Part shown: piece after piece, positions 5,753-13,334 of the stretch
How the letters are laid out: every line of letters begins with the position of its first letter
Numbering within the stretch: the stretch's first letter is position 1
Assembly (NCBI GenBank): GCA_002427975.1
Contig: DIZT01000159.1
Location: forward strand, 1-19,167
Reading direction: 5' to 3'
DNA from: Micrococcaceae bacterium UBA6021
Lineage (GTDB): Bacteria; Actinomycetota; Actinomycetes; Actinomycetales; Micrococcaceae
Length of the DNA stretch: 19,167 bases
Program-made: the position numbers and the translations under genes
The notes under the pieces: generated by a model
What the model was told of the DNA's origin: nothing
Database searches by the model: none
What the model saw: only the letters and a program-made list of their open reading frames with translations

Positions 5753-6540
5753 TGGCGGATCCCGGCAGCACACGTTACACCCGGTTCCTGCGGACCACGG
5801 GACAGCACGCCTCCATTGAGCCCGATGCCTTCACCGACGGCGCCTACGTCCTGAGCATCGGCGGGGCCGAACAGTCCCACGTTAACCTGGCACACCCTGA
5901 GGAGATCTTCTACGAATACCTGCGACGGATCGGCCACTTGGTGGATCTCGCCGCTCCCGAAGGCCGGCCGATCACGGCCCTGCATCTTGGCGCAGGGGCC
6001 CTGACCCTGGCCCGCTATGTCCAGGCGACGAGGCCAGGTTCGGTCCAGTACGCCGTGGAGCTGGAACGCGAGCTCCTCGACTTCGTCCTGCAGCAACTCC
6101 CCCTGCCCGGCGGAACCGACCTCCACACCGTCATCGGCGATGCCCGCGACGCCCTGGCTGACCTGGACGCGGAACTTCAGTTCGACGTCGTGATCCTGGA
6201 CATCTTCTCCGGTCCGGAAGCCCCGGCCCACATCGCCTGCCAGGAGTTCTACCAGGAAGCCCGCGCACGCCTTGCACCGGACGGCATGCTGATCGTCAAC
6301 GTGGGCGATGAACCGGGTCTGACCCTGGTGCGAAGCCAGGCCACCGCCATGCGCCGCGCCATGACTGACGTTGCAGCCTTCGCCGAAACCGGGATGTTCG
6401 CGGGCCGCTACCCCGGAAACATCATTCTCGCCGGAACGCAGACACCCTGGCCCGAGGCCTGGACAGCCGAACTGACGGCACGCGGCCCCCATCCGGCGAA
6501 GGTTCTGGCCGGCGTGGACCTCGATGGGCTCGCTGGCTGA
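5752..6540 (+). CDS. Spermidine-synthase-like methyltransferase-fold protein
   Basis: A 262-residue Rossmann-fold protein. It shows LHLGAGALTLARY (78-89, nucleotide/SAM loop), an acidic residue after the second strand in AVELERELL (E103), IGDARDAL (D130), and VVILDIFSGPEAPAH (147-160, D150). These match the actinobacterial 'fused MFS/spermidine synthase' and SpeE-like family rather than true spermidine synthase. The GGGDGG loop and the N-terminal beta-strand domain that shapes the polyamine tunnel in SpeE are absent, so aminopropyl transfer should not be assumed. The ATG overlaps the stop of the aminotransferase by one base, implying co-expression. It ends 3 bp from the convergent rsmD. The actual substrate is unknown. 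Confidence 0.8.
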   Translation: MADPGSTRYTRFLRTTGQHASIEPDAFTDGAYVLSIGGAEQSHVNLAHPEEIFYEYLRRIGHLVDLAAPEGRPITALHLGAGALTLARYVQATRPGSVQYAVELERELLDFVLQQLPLPGGTDLHTVIGDARDALADLDAELQFDVVILDIFSGPEAPAHIACQEFYQEARARLAPDGMLIVNVGDEPGLTLVRSQATAMRRAMTDVAAFAETGMFAGRYPGNIILAGTQTPWPEAWTAELTARGPHPAKVLAGVDLDGLAG

Positions 6541-6543
6541 ATC

Positions 6544-7125
6544 TCAGTCCTCCGGAAGCACTGAAGGCTCCGCGAACCAGAGCCGGGTTTCGCCATATTT
6601 CTTCTCGGCAAACCGTTCCAGTCGGGCCGGCCAGGCGGGCTCCGGCGAACGTGAGGACCGCTCCACCACCACCACGGCTGCCGGAGCCAGATGATCCGCG
6701 AGTTTGCCCAGCACGTCTGCCAGGGCAGGCTCGTCCAGCGGATACGGCGGGTCCAGGAACACGAGGTCCCAACTGGCCGCCTCCGCCCTGCGCTCCAGAA
6801 AAGACTCCACTTTGGACCGGTGGACCGTCACGGTCTTCCGGCCCAGCACATCGTTGATGAGGTCGGCGTTGCGTTGGCACACGGAACTGGCCTTGGCATC
6901 GAATTCCACGAGGTCAACGGCATCGGCGCCCCTGCTGCCGCTCTCCACCCCCAACGATCCGGACCCTGCGTACAGGTCCAGGACCCGGGCGCCGGCAATG
7001 ATCCCGAAGGCGTCCAGCCGGGAGAACAGGGCTTCCTTGACGCGGTCGGTGGTGGGCCTGGTGAGGGAGCCGGGCACGCTCACCAGCGGGGTCCCGCCTG
7101 CGGCGCCCGCGATGATGCGGCTCAT
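6544..7125 (-). CDS. rsmD: 16S rRNA (guanine(966)-N2)-methyltransferase
   Basis: A 193-residue SAM-dependent methyltransferase of the RsmD family, which modifies G966 of 16S rRNA on assembled 30S subunits. It begins MSRIIAGAAGG, has TRPTTDRVKEALF (22-34), the SAM-binding DLYAGSGSLG (50-59) and the catalytic DPPY (125-128). The length is normal for the family. The start ATG is preceded by AGGAGG that overlaps the recG stop codon, 9 nt away, so it is expressed with recG. Confidence 0.95.
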   Translation of the reverse strand: MSRIIAGAAGGTPLVSVPGSLTRPTTDRVKEALFSRLDAFGIIAGARVLDLYAGSGSLGVESGSRGADAVDLVEFDAKASSVCQRNADLINDVLGRKTVTVHRSKVESFLERRAEAASWDLVFLDPPYPLDEPALADVLGKLADHLAPAAVVVVERSSRSPEPAWPARLERFAEKKYGETRLWFAEPSVLPED

Positions 7126-7134
7126 GGCCGCCTC

Positions 7135-9423
7135 CTATCCGCGCTCAAGGAACGCCTCCTTCTCAGGGTTCAAGTACTCGTCAATGGCCTCCGCCAGCCG
7201 CGGATGCCGCGCCAGGGCCGGGTCCGAGCCCACGACTTCCTGGGCGTCCTGGCGCGCCTGCGCAATGATGTCCTCGTGCTCCAGGACGCGCAGCAGTTTC
7301 AGGGTGGAGCGGCCGCCGGACTGCGACGCGCCCAGGATGTCGCCCTCGCGCCGCAGCAACAGGTCCTCCTGCGACAGCTCAAAGCCGTCGGTGGTGGCAG
7401 CCACGGCGTCCAGCCGGCGTCGGCTCGGGTGCCCGCGTTCCAGACTGGTGACCAGCAGGCACGTTCCGGGAAGCCCGCCACGGCCCACGCGGCCACGCAG
7501 CTGGTGCAGCTGTGAAATGCCGAAGCGGTCGGCGTCGAGGATGACCATCAAGGTTGCGTTGAGGACATCGACGCCCACCTCGATGATGGTGGTGGAGACC
7601 AGGAGCTTGGTCCGGTTGGCCGTGAAATCGGCCATCGCGGCGGACTTCACTGCAGGGTCCTGGCGGCCGTGCAGCGGCGCCAGCGGCACACCGGCGAGGG
7701 CCGGCTCCTGCTGGAGGTGTTCGACGACGGCGGTCACCGACGCGAGCTCCCGTGCGGCGCCGTCGCTTTCAAGGTCAGCCGCGGACGGTTCCGCTTCTCC
7801 CGGACTGAAGTCGCCGTCGTCGTCCGTTCCGATCCGGGGGCACACCACGAAGACCTGGTGCCCCGCGTCGATCTCCTCGCGCGAACGGGACCAGATGCGG
7901 CCCGCCCAGCCGGGGTTTTCGGCGAGGCCCACCACGTGGGTGGAAATCGGTGCCCGGCCTGCCGGCAGCTCGTCCAGGATTGAGGTTTCGAGGTCGCCGA
8001 AAACCGTCATGGCCACGGTCCGGGGAATGGGCGTTGCCGTCATGACCAGCAGGTGCGGCGGCTTCCTGGCCTTTGACCTGAGAACATCGCGCTGCTCCAC
8101 GCCGAACCGGTGCTGCTCGTCCACCACGATCAGGCCAAGGTCGTAGAACGCGACGTTGTCGCTGAGCAGCGCGTGCGTGCCGATGACGATCCCGGCCGTG
8201 CCGGACGCGGCGTCGAGCATGGCCCGTTTGCGGGCGGCAGCCGGCATGGAGCCCGTGAGCAGGGTGACTTGCACGGCCCCCTCGGCGAGGCTGCCCAGCA
8301 GCCCGTCCGGGGAAAGCATGGGGTCCCGGGACAGGGACCCGAGGGTGCGGCGGATGGATTCGAAGTGCTGGGCGGCGAGGACCTCGGTGGGCGCCAGAAG
8401 CGCTGCCTGCCCGCCGGCATCCACCACCTGCAGCATGGCCCGCAGCGCGACGACGGTTTTGCCCGAGCCGACCTCGCCCTGCAGCAGCCGGTTCATGGGG
8501 CTGTCCTGGGCAAGTTCGGCGGCCAGCGTTTTTCCGACGGCGGTCTGCCCGTCGGTGAGCGTGAAGGGAAGCTGCTTGTCGAACGCCGCCAACAGCCCGT
8601 CGGCAGCAGGGCGCCGGGCGGTGGCCTCCTCGGCCGCAAGCCGGGCACGGCGCCGGGCCAGCGCCGCCTGCAGGACCAGCGCCTCCTGGTAGCGCAAACG
8701 GTCCTGGGCCTGCTGCCAGTCAGCGTGGGATTCCGGCTTGTGGATGAGCCGGTAGGCATCGGCGACCGGCAGGAAATTCTCCCGCGCGGCCACCGATTCC
8801 GGCAGCGGATCCGGCAACGCGTCCAGGTCCAGGGTCTCCAGGAGGGTAGCGATGACTTTCTGGATCGACCAGCTGGTGAGCTTGGCGGTGGCCGCATACA
8901 CCGGAATGGGCATGGCGGCCAGCTTTTCGGGGTCCATGGCCGGCATGTCCGGGTCCTCGTCCAGGAGGTAGAAGTCCGGATTGGTCAGCCCCAGGGACGG
9001 ACCGTACCGGGTCACTTTGCCGGAGAACATCACACGCCGGCCGGGCAGGAGTTCGGCCCGTGCCCGGAAACCGTTGAAGAACGTGATCTTGAGCGTGCCG
9101 TGCCCGCTGCCGGGTCCCACAACGGAGAGGCGTGGCCGGCCGTGGGATGCGGCGTCGTCGGTGATCACGACGTCGGTAATGGAACCGCGGCGGGTATGCA
9201 TCTTGCGGGTGCTGTTGGAAAGCACCCGCGCAATGAGGGTGACTTCCTCGTCCAGAGGGACTTCGCTGATGGGCGTCAGCTCGCCGCGGTTCAGGTAACG
9301 GCGGGGAAAGTAGTTCAGCAGCCCGCCGACGGTGGTCAGCCCAAGGTTCTTCTCGATGACTGCCGCGGAACGCTTCCCGATGCGGCGTTCGAGGGCGAGG
9401 TCCAGCTCAGCGTTCATGCCCAC
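7135..9423 (-). CDS. recG: ATP-dependent DNA helicase RecG
   Basis: A 762-residue superfamily 2 helicase that remodels stalled replication forks and Holliday junctions. An N-terminal wedge/OB domain (about 50-150) is followed by Walker A GEVGSGKT (316-323), the DEQH box (435-438), TATPIPRT (462-469) and HQLRGRVGRGGLPGTC in the second motor domain. The C-terminal LGASQSG block typical of RecG is present. The longest frame starts with GTG at 9423; an ATG at 9417 gives MNAELDLALERRIG, and either may be the true start. Both overlap the end of the DAK2 gene (17 or 11 nt), so coupling is likely. No strong ribosome site is seen. The order DAK2 gene-recG is a common actinobacterial arrangement. Confidence 0.97.
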   Translation of the reverse strand: MGMNAELDLALERRIGKRSAAVIEKNLGLTTVGGLLNYFPRRYLNRGELTPISEVPLDEEVTLIARVLSNSTRKMHTRRGSITDVVITDDAASHGRPRLSVVGPGSGHGTLKITFFNGFRARAELLPGRRVMFSGKVTRYGPSLGLTNPDFYLLDEDPDMPAMDPEKLAAMPIPVYAATAKLTSWSIQKVIATLLETLDLDALPDPLPESVAARENFLPVADAYRLIHKPESHADWQQAQDRLRYQEALVLQAALARRRARLAAEEATARRPAADGLLAAFDKQLPFTLTDGQTAVGKTLAAELAQDSPMNRLLQGEVGSGKTVVALRAMLQVVDAGGQAALLAPTEVLAAQHFESIRRTLGSLSRDPMLSPDGLLGSLAEGAVQVTLLTGSMPAAARKRAMLDAASGTAGIVIGTHALLSDNVAFYDLGLIVVDEQHRFGVEQRDVLRSKARKPPHLLVMTATPIPRTVAMTVFGDLETSILDELPAGRAPISTHVVGLAENPGWAGRIWSRSREEIDAGHQVFVVCPRIGTDDDGDFSPGEAEPSAADLESDGAARELASVTAVVEHLQQEPALAGVPLAPLHGRQDPAVKSAAMADFTANRTKLLVSTTIIEVGVDVLNATLMVILDADRFGISQLHQLRGRVGRGGLPGTCLLVTSLERGHPSRRRLDAVAATTDGFELSQEDLLLRREGDILGASQSGGRSTLKLLRVLEHEDIIAQARQDAQEVVGSDPALARHPRLAEAIDEYLNPEKEAFLERG

Positions 9424-10417
9424 TGGAGTTCACGGGAGCTGGTTCGGGATCGCGGGCCAGGGCAAGTTCGCTGACCGAAATGTCGCTGGGTTCGCCGAGG
9501 GAACGGATGAGGGCCACCGCGGGTGCGGCGTCAGGGACATGGACGTGGACCCGCCAACGGTAGCTGCCTTCAGCATCGGCCATGCTGTCCACCTGGCTCA
9601 TGATGACGGACTCGCCGATCTCGTCCAGCCGCTGGCGCAGCGTGGCTGCGCTGAGGGGCGACAGGCTGATGGTGCACATGACCTCAACGCCGTCGTCATC
9701 CGGCATGTCAGTGTGGATGTGGGGATCCTGGACGTCATAGCCGTGCAGTCCGTCGAAGAGTTCGCCCTGCAGTTCTTCGCCCAGGATCGCCGAGCGGAGG
9801 CAATCCAGGATGAGCAGCATGCCGACGCCGCCGGCATCGACAACATGCGCGGCTTCGAGGGCGGCCAGTTGGTTCTCGGTGCTCACAACTGCATCCAGCG
9901 CTCCGCTGACGGCAGCATCGAGGGCCACGCACAGGGCGTGGTTGCTGTCATCTCCGGCGTGTCCGGCGTCCACGGCAGCGGCCGCACGGGCCGCGGCTTC
10001 CATCACCGAAAGCATGGTGCCCGGTACTGGATCGCTCAACGCGGACCAGGCACGGATCTGGGCGCGGTTCAGCGCGGCGGCCAGGAGAGCGGACGTCAGG
10101 CGGGTGTGACCGGCCAGGGGCTCCGCCGCGGCGCAGAGAAAAACCGAGAAAAGGGTTCCGGAGTTACCGCGGGCCTGCTCCATCGCGGCCCGGCCGGCGT
10201 GGGCAAGCACTGCCCCGACATCCACCTGGCAGGCTTCGGACAGGCCTGCCACGGAAGGGTCCGCCGGGCGGCGGTGCACGGCACGTGCGGCCGCCCGGAC
10301 CGTGAGGTAGAGGTTGGTGCCGGTGTCACCATCCGCCACGGGGAAGATGTTGATGGCATTGAGGCGGTCACTGTGGTTGGCGACCGTGGTTTCGGCCTTG
10401 TCCAACCACCGCTTCAT
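9407..10417 (-). CDS. DAK2 (DhaL-like) domain protein
   Basis: A 336-residue protein with a DhaL/DAK2 kinase-type domain. INIFPVADGDTGTN (22-35) carries the aspartates that bind Mg2+-nucleotide in dihydroxyacetone-kinase-like and FakA proteins. RGNSGTLFS, DPVPGTMLSVM and VDAGGVGMLL follow in family order, then about 130 residues related to the middle domain of the YloV/FakA group. FakA is about 550 residues and the mycobacterial counterpart beside recG is recalled as roughly 470, so this version is short and lacks the last domain. A fatty-acid kinase role is therefore only possible, and no FakB/DegV partner is visible here. The ATG at 10417 was chosen because it gives the family N-terminus and follows the thiL stop by 22 nt; a TTG at 10489 would overlap thiL by 50 nt. 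Confidence 0.85.
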   Translation of the reverse strand: MKRWLDKAETTVANHSDRLNAINIFPVADGDTGTNLYLTVRAAARAVHRRPADPSVAGLSEACQVDVGAVLAHAGRAAMEQARGNSGTLFSVFLCAAAEPLAGHTRLTSALLAAALNRAQIRAWSALSDPVPGTMLSVMEAAARAAAAVDAGHAGDDSNHALCVALDAAVSGALDAVVSTENQLAALEAAHVVDAGGVGMLLILDCLRSAILGEELQGELFDGLHGYDVQDPHIHTDMPDDDGVEVMCTISLSPLSAATLRQRLDEIGESVIMSQVDSMADAEGSYRWRVHVHVPDAAPAVALIRSLGEPSDISVSELALARDPEPAPVNSSGHER

Positions 10418-10439
10418 CGCTTGCGCGTTGGCGGCAACC

Positions 10440-11480
10440 TTAGTCTGCAAAGTGATCCCATCCCCCGGTGCCAACGGCGTGGCCCGCAATTGTGACGCCC
10501 GGACCAGTGGTGCTTCCCGGGGCTTGTACTGAGCCTATCGCAGTGAATCCGGGAGGCAGCCGAACGCCAGGAGGGAATGTGGCCAGCAGCCCGTGGTCCT
10601 CTCCCCCGCCCAGCACCCAGGCCATGGGGTCCGCTGCCAGGAGGTCCGACGCCGGTCGCAGGGCTTCCGCGAGGGGTTTCAGTGCTGCGGGGTCAAGGTC
10701 AAGAACAACGCCGCTGGCGGCGGCGAGGCGACCGCCGTCGCGCACCAGGCCGTCAGAGATATCCAGCATCGCCGTGGCGCCGGCGGCCCTGGCCAGCGGC
10801 CCGGCGGACAGGGGCGGCCGTGGCCTGCACTGCAATTCCACGAGCGCCCGCTGCGCCGGTGTAAGGGACTGCACGGAGGTCTCCGATTCCAGGAGCGCAA
10901 GCCCGGCTGCGGCCCGGCCCGCCGTCCCGGCCAACGCCACCACGTCGCCGGAACGGGCACCGGATCGCAGGACCGCCATTCCGCCGGAGAGGGTGCCCAG
11001 CACGGCCACCGTGACGGAGATTTCCCTGCCGCGCCCTAAGTCGCCCCCTGCCACTGAGCAGTGTGAGGCCCCAAGTTCGCGGATGGCCGCAGTCAGGCCG
11101 TCAGCCAGGTCCACCACCCAGCTGACAGGAATTTCCGGCGGCAAGGTCAGGCTGACCACCAGCGACGTAGCCGCGCCGCCCATGGCGTTGATATCGCTGA
11201 GGTTCTGGGCCGCCGCCTTCCACCCGACATCGAAGCCGGTGGTGCGGTACCCGCTGGGCCACTCGGGGCGGAAGTCCTGGTCCTGGGTCTGGGTGTCAAT
11301 GGAGATCAGGGTCCGGCCGTCCGGAGCGGAGACGATGGCGGCGTCGTCTCCCGGGCCAAGCAAAGTTGCCGAACCGTGCGAGCCGCCCATGTCCAGCCGC
11401 GGAAAGATCCGGGCCAGCACTTCGGCTTCGGACAGCCCGGCCACAGTCAGCGTTTCTTCAGTCAACGGAATTTCAGGCAC
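10440..11480 (-). CDS. thiL: Thiamine-monophosphate kinase
   Basis: A 346-residue ATP-dependent kinase converting thiamine monophosphate to the cofactor thiamine diphosphate. It has GPGDDAAI (42-49), the long conserved GWKAAAQNLSDINAMGG, VAGGDLGRG, LDISDGLVRDGGRLA and the C-terminal GGGEDHGLLATFP, all PurM/ThiL-superfamily metal and nucleotide motifs. The start is GTG at 11480. It has TAGCGT exactly 6 nt upstream and no normally spaced Shine-Dalgarno, so it may be leaderless. It heads the minus-strand run thiL-DAK2-recG-rsmD, all closely spaced. Confidence 0.95.
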   Translation of the reverse strand: MPEIPLTEETLTVAGLSEAEVLARIFPRLDMGGSHGSATLLGPGDDAAIVSAPDGRTLISIDTQTQDQDFRPEWPSGYRTTGFDVGWKAAAQNLSDINAMGGAATSLVVSLTLPPEIPVSWVVDLADGLTAAIRELGASHCSVAGGDLGRGREISVTVAVLGTLSGGMAVLRSGARSGDVVALAGTAGRAAAGLALLESETSVQSLTPAQRALVELQCRPRPPLSAGPLARAAGATAMLDISDGLVRDGGRLAAASGVVLDLDPAALKPLAEALRPASDLLAADPMAWVLGGGEDHGLLATFPPGVRLPPGFTAIGSVQAPGSTTGPGVTIAGHAVGTGGWDHFAD

Positions 11481-11486
11481 GCCCCT

Positions 11487-11492
11487 ACGCTA
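11487..11492 (-). promoter_or_regulatory. -10 element for a leaderless thiL transcript
   Basis: TAGCGT on the minus strand lies exactly 6 nt before the GTG start of thiL, in the 52-bp gap after the arsR-type gene. The GC-rich AGGGGC between it and the GTG is too close to act as a ribosome site. No terminator hairpin is obvious in this gap. Confidence 0.35.
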
Positions 11493-11532
11493 CAGCGGTG
11501 GACTGACATTGCTGAGACTTTGCGTGCCGGGG

Positions 11533-11913
11533 TCAGCCGTGGGTGGGTTCGCCGGTGATGCGGTGGTCGGCGTGATTGATGGTTTCGCGGATAAGCCGGA
11601 CGAGGTGCCCGTCGCGGAGGGAGTAGATGACGTGTCTGCCGTCCTTGCGGGTGTCCACGAGGCCGCTGAGGCGCAGTTTGGCAAGATGCTGGCTGGCCAC
11701 GGTCCGGGGCACCCCTGCCGCCGCGGTGAGTTCGGTGACGGTCTTTGGCCCGTCGGCGAGTTGCCATAGCAGGTGAAGGCGGGTCGGTTCCGCAAGCATT
11801 CGAAGCGTCGCCGCAGCCGTTTCCAGCAGTTCCGGACCCGGCGTGACCGGGTGGACCAATGAAGGTCTGTCAGGAGCGGGGACGGCTGGGCTGTCCGGTC
11901 GAGTGCTCAACAT
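11533..11913 (-). CDS. ArsR/SmtB-family metal-sensing repressor with alpha-5 site
   Basis: A 126-residue winged-helix repressor. Helix-turn-helix: LAEPTRLHLLWQL (40-52), then TVTELTAAAGVPRTVASQHLAKLRLSGLV (58-86), and the wing DGRHVIYSLR (91-100). The last helix contains D101, H103, H114 and H117, in the pattern D-x-H-x10-H-x2-H. This is the alpha-5 metal site of CzrA, NmtR and SmtB, which binds Zn, Co or Ni between subunits and releases DNA. There is no cysteine, so arsenic or cadmium thiolate sensing is unlikely. The ATG at 11913 has GGAG 4 nt upstream (AAGGAGCACA before ATG); the open frame to 11979 is discounted. It overlaps the MFS gene by 44 nt, so both are on one mRNA, and it probably represses the operator at 13172-13195. 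Confidence 0.92.
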   Translation of the reverse strand: MLSTRPDSPAVPAPDRPSLVHPVTPGPELLETAAATLRMLAEPTRLHLLWQLADGPKTVTELTAAAGVPRTVASQHLAKLRLSGLVDTRKDGRHVIYSLRDGHLVRLIRETINHADHRITGEPTHG

Positions 11914-13156
11914 TGTGCTCCTTCTCCGCCGGTTCCTGCGATCCTCCGGCGTCATGCCGTGGCCAGGACAGGAATGCACCTGCGCTTCCTATCATCGCAA
12001 TAATTGTCAGCGCCAGCGCCGCAAAGCCCAAACCGGCCACGGCCCCGACCCACCCGGCCAGCGGATACGTCAGGATGTACCAGGCATGCGAAAGGGCGAA
12101 CTGGGCCGTGAACACGTACGGGCGGGTCTCCTCCGTGGACGCGTCCCGCAGCAGCCGCGAGGACGGCGTGAGGATGGTCGAATTCGCCGCGCCGAGAAGG
12201 AACCACAGGCCCAGCAGCAGCCACCAGCCTGGGCCGGGGACACCAAACAGCGTCAGGGCCGCCGCGCCGGCCAGGACCAGTGGGATGACCGCGGCGCCGG
12301 TGAGCATCAGCGCCCGGTCCCCGAACCGGGCCAGGACCATCGGCGCGGTCAGGGCCACGATCATGGAACCGACACCGAAGCACGCCAGCGCCAGGGCCAG
12401 ATCGGTGTCGGGACGGTGCAGGACATCCCGGACGTAGACCACGGTGTTGACCAGCACCAACGCGGTCGGGGCCGCGACCACAAGGTTCAGCGCCAGCAGC
12501 GACCTCAGGCGCCGGTTCCGCCAGAAGATTCTCGTCCCCAAAGTTGTCCGGTGCCACAGTGACGTCTGCGGACCTGTGGCCGCCTGGCCCCGCGGCAGGA
12601 CTGTGATGGAGACCATGAACGCGGAGAACAGGAACCCGCCAACGGTGCCGAGGAACAGGTTGTTGTAGCTGAGCACCGTCAGCAGCAGCGCGGCCGCCGC
12701 CGGGCTGACCAGCGCTTCCATGTCATACGCCAGACGGGACAGGGACAGCGCCCGCGTGTAGTCCTTCTCTGCGGTCAGGACGGTGGGGATCAACGACTGG
12801 AAGGCCGGGGTGAACGCTGCGGATGCACTCTGCAGCAGGAAGATCACCACATAGATCTGCCACGCGTCGGTGATAAAGGGCAGGCACAGAGCCATGGCGG
12901 CCCGGACGAGGTCCGCGCCGATCAGCACCCGCTTCTTCGGCCACCGCGCCACCAGGGCATTGATCACCGGTGCGAGGCCCACGTAGGCCAGCATCTTGAT
13001 CGTCAGCGCCGTGCCCAGCACCGCGCCGGCGTTGCTGCCGGCCAAGTCATACGCCAGCAAACCCAGAGCCACGGTCAGCAGCCCCGTGCCGATCAGCGCC
13101 ACGATCTGCGCGGCGAACAACCTCCGGTACGTCACGTTCCGCAAAACTGACAACAT
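11870..13156 (-). CDS. MFS efflux transporter, probable metal exporter (NreB-like?)
   Basis: A 428-residue major facilitator protein with about 12 hydrophobic helices. It begins MLSVLRNVTYRRLFAAQIVA, with a first helix ending in a D-L-A-G loop. The characteristic NALVARWPKKRVLIGADLVRAAMAL, the MFS loop-2/3 equivalent, lies near residues 65-90. The C-terminal tail after the last helix is hydrophilic with several His (H-N-V-E-H). It resembles DHA-like exporters such as the NreB nickel group, but assignment rests mainly on the coupled regulator. Several upstream in-frame Met codons exist (to 13309); I chose 13156 because the longer versions would read through the operator and promoter region. 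The substrate is inferred as Zn, Co or Ni, not shown. The gene precedes and overlaps the arsR-type gene. Confidence 0.88.
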   Translation of the reverse strand: MLSVLRNVTYRRLFAAQIVALIGTGLLTVALGLLAYDLAGSNAGAVLGTALTIKMLAYVGLAPVINALVARWPKKRVLIGADLVRAAMALCLPFITDAWQIYVVIFLLQSASAAFTPAFQSLIPTVLTAEKDYTRALSLSRLAYDMEALVSPAAAALLLTVLSYNNLFLGTVGGFLFSAFMVSITVLPRGQAATGPQTSLWHRTTLGTRIFWRNRRLRSLLALNLVVAAPTALVLVNTVVYVRDVLHRPDTDLALALACFGVGSMIVALTAPMVLARFGDRALMLTGAAVIPLVLAGAAALTLFGVPGPGWWLLLGLWFLLGAANSTILTPSSRLLRDASTEETRPYVFTAQFALSHAWYILTYPLAGWVGAVAGLGFAALALTIIAMIGSAGAFLSWPRHDAGGSQEPAEKEHNVEHSTGQPSRPRS

Positions 13157-13171
13157 GGCCCACCCCATCAA

Positions 13172-13195
13172 GTGCATATGTGCATGACTATGCAC
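13172..13195. promoter_or_regulatory. Inverted-repeat operator candidate for the ArsR/SmtB repressor
   Basis: A perfect 7-bp inverted repeat, GTGCATA (13172-13178) and TATGCAC (13189-13195), is separated by 10 bp. It is AT-richer than its surroundings and sits 16 bp before the MFS start. It covers the expected transcription start of the -10 candidate at 13198-13203, where a bound repressor would block initiation. The size and dyad fit SmtB-type sites, which are imperfect dyads of about 24-26 bp. Confidence 0.6.
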
Positions 13196-13197
13196 CC

Positions 13198-13203
13198 ATA
13201 ATA
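13198..13203 (-). promoter_or_regulatory. -10 element for the MFS-arsR operon
   Basis: TATTAT on the minus strand is a strong -10 match in otherwise GC-rich DNA. It would start transcription near 13191, within the inverted repeat, giving a leader of about 35 nt. No convincing -35 is seen at 16-19 bp spacing. Confidence 0.45.
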
Positions 13204-13322
13204 GGCTGCGGTATCCGTAACGCGCCATTTGTACAGAATCCGCACCGGAGGTTGCCGATGCCCGTGGCACCATCCGGCGACCGCCGGCCAGGCTGACGTC
13301 CGGCTCCACACCGCGGCGACGC

Positions 13323-13328
13323 TAGGCT
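13323..13328 (+). promoter_or_regulatory. -10 element for a leaderless DUF3515 transcript
   Basis: TAGGCT lies exactly 6 nt before the ATG at 13335, with no Shine-Dalgarno. Transcription would begin at the start codon. The 178-bp divergent gap 13157-13334 therefore holds this element and the MFS promoter/operator; the remainder shows nothing I can name. Confidence 0.4.
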
Positions 13329-13334
13329 AGATGG

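Noticed and set aside
5752..6540. True spermidine synthase (speE)
   Set aside because: The aminopropyltransferase GGGDGG loop and the N-terminal domain are absent; only the Rossmann core is shared.
6704..9474. Long plus-strand ORFs of 480 and 454 codons opposite rsmD and recG
   Set aside because: They are antisense shadows of high-GC genes with Arg/Gly/Ser-rich, motif-free translations; recG and rsmD explain the region fully.
11870..13309. Full-length 479-codon MFS frame starting at 13309
   Set aside because: The first 51 codons would be translated across the promoter and operator, show no helix pattern, and precede the conserved N-terminus at 13156.
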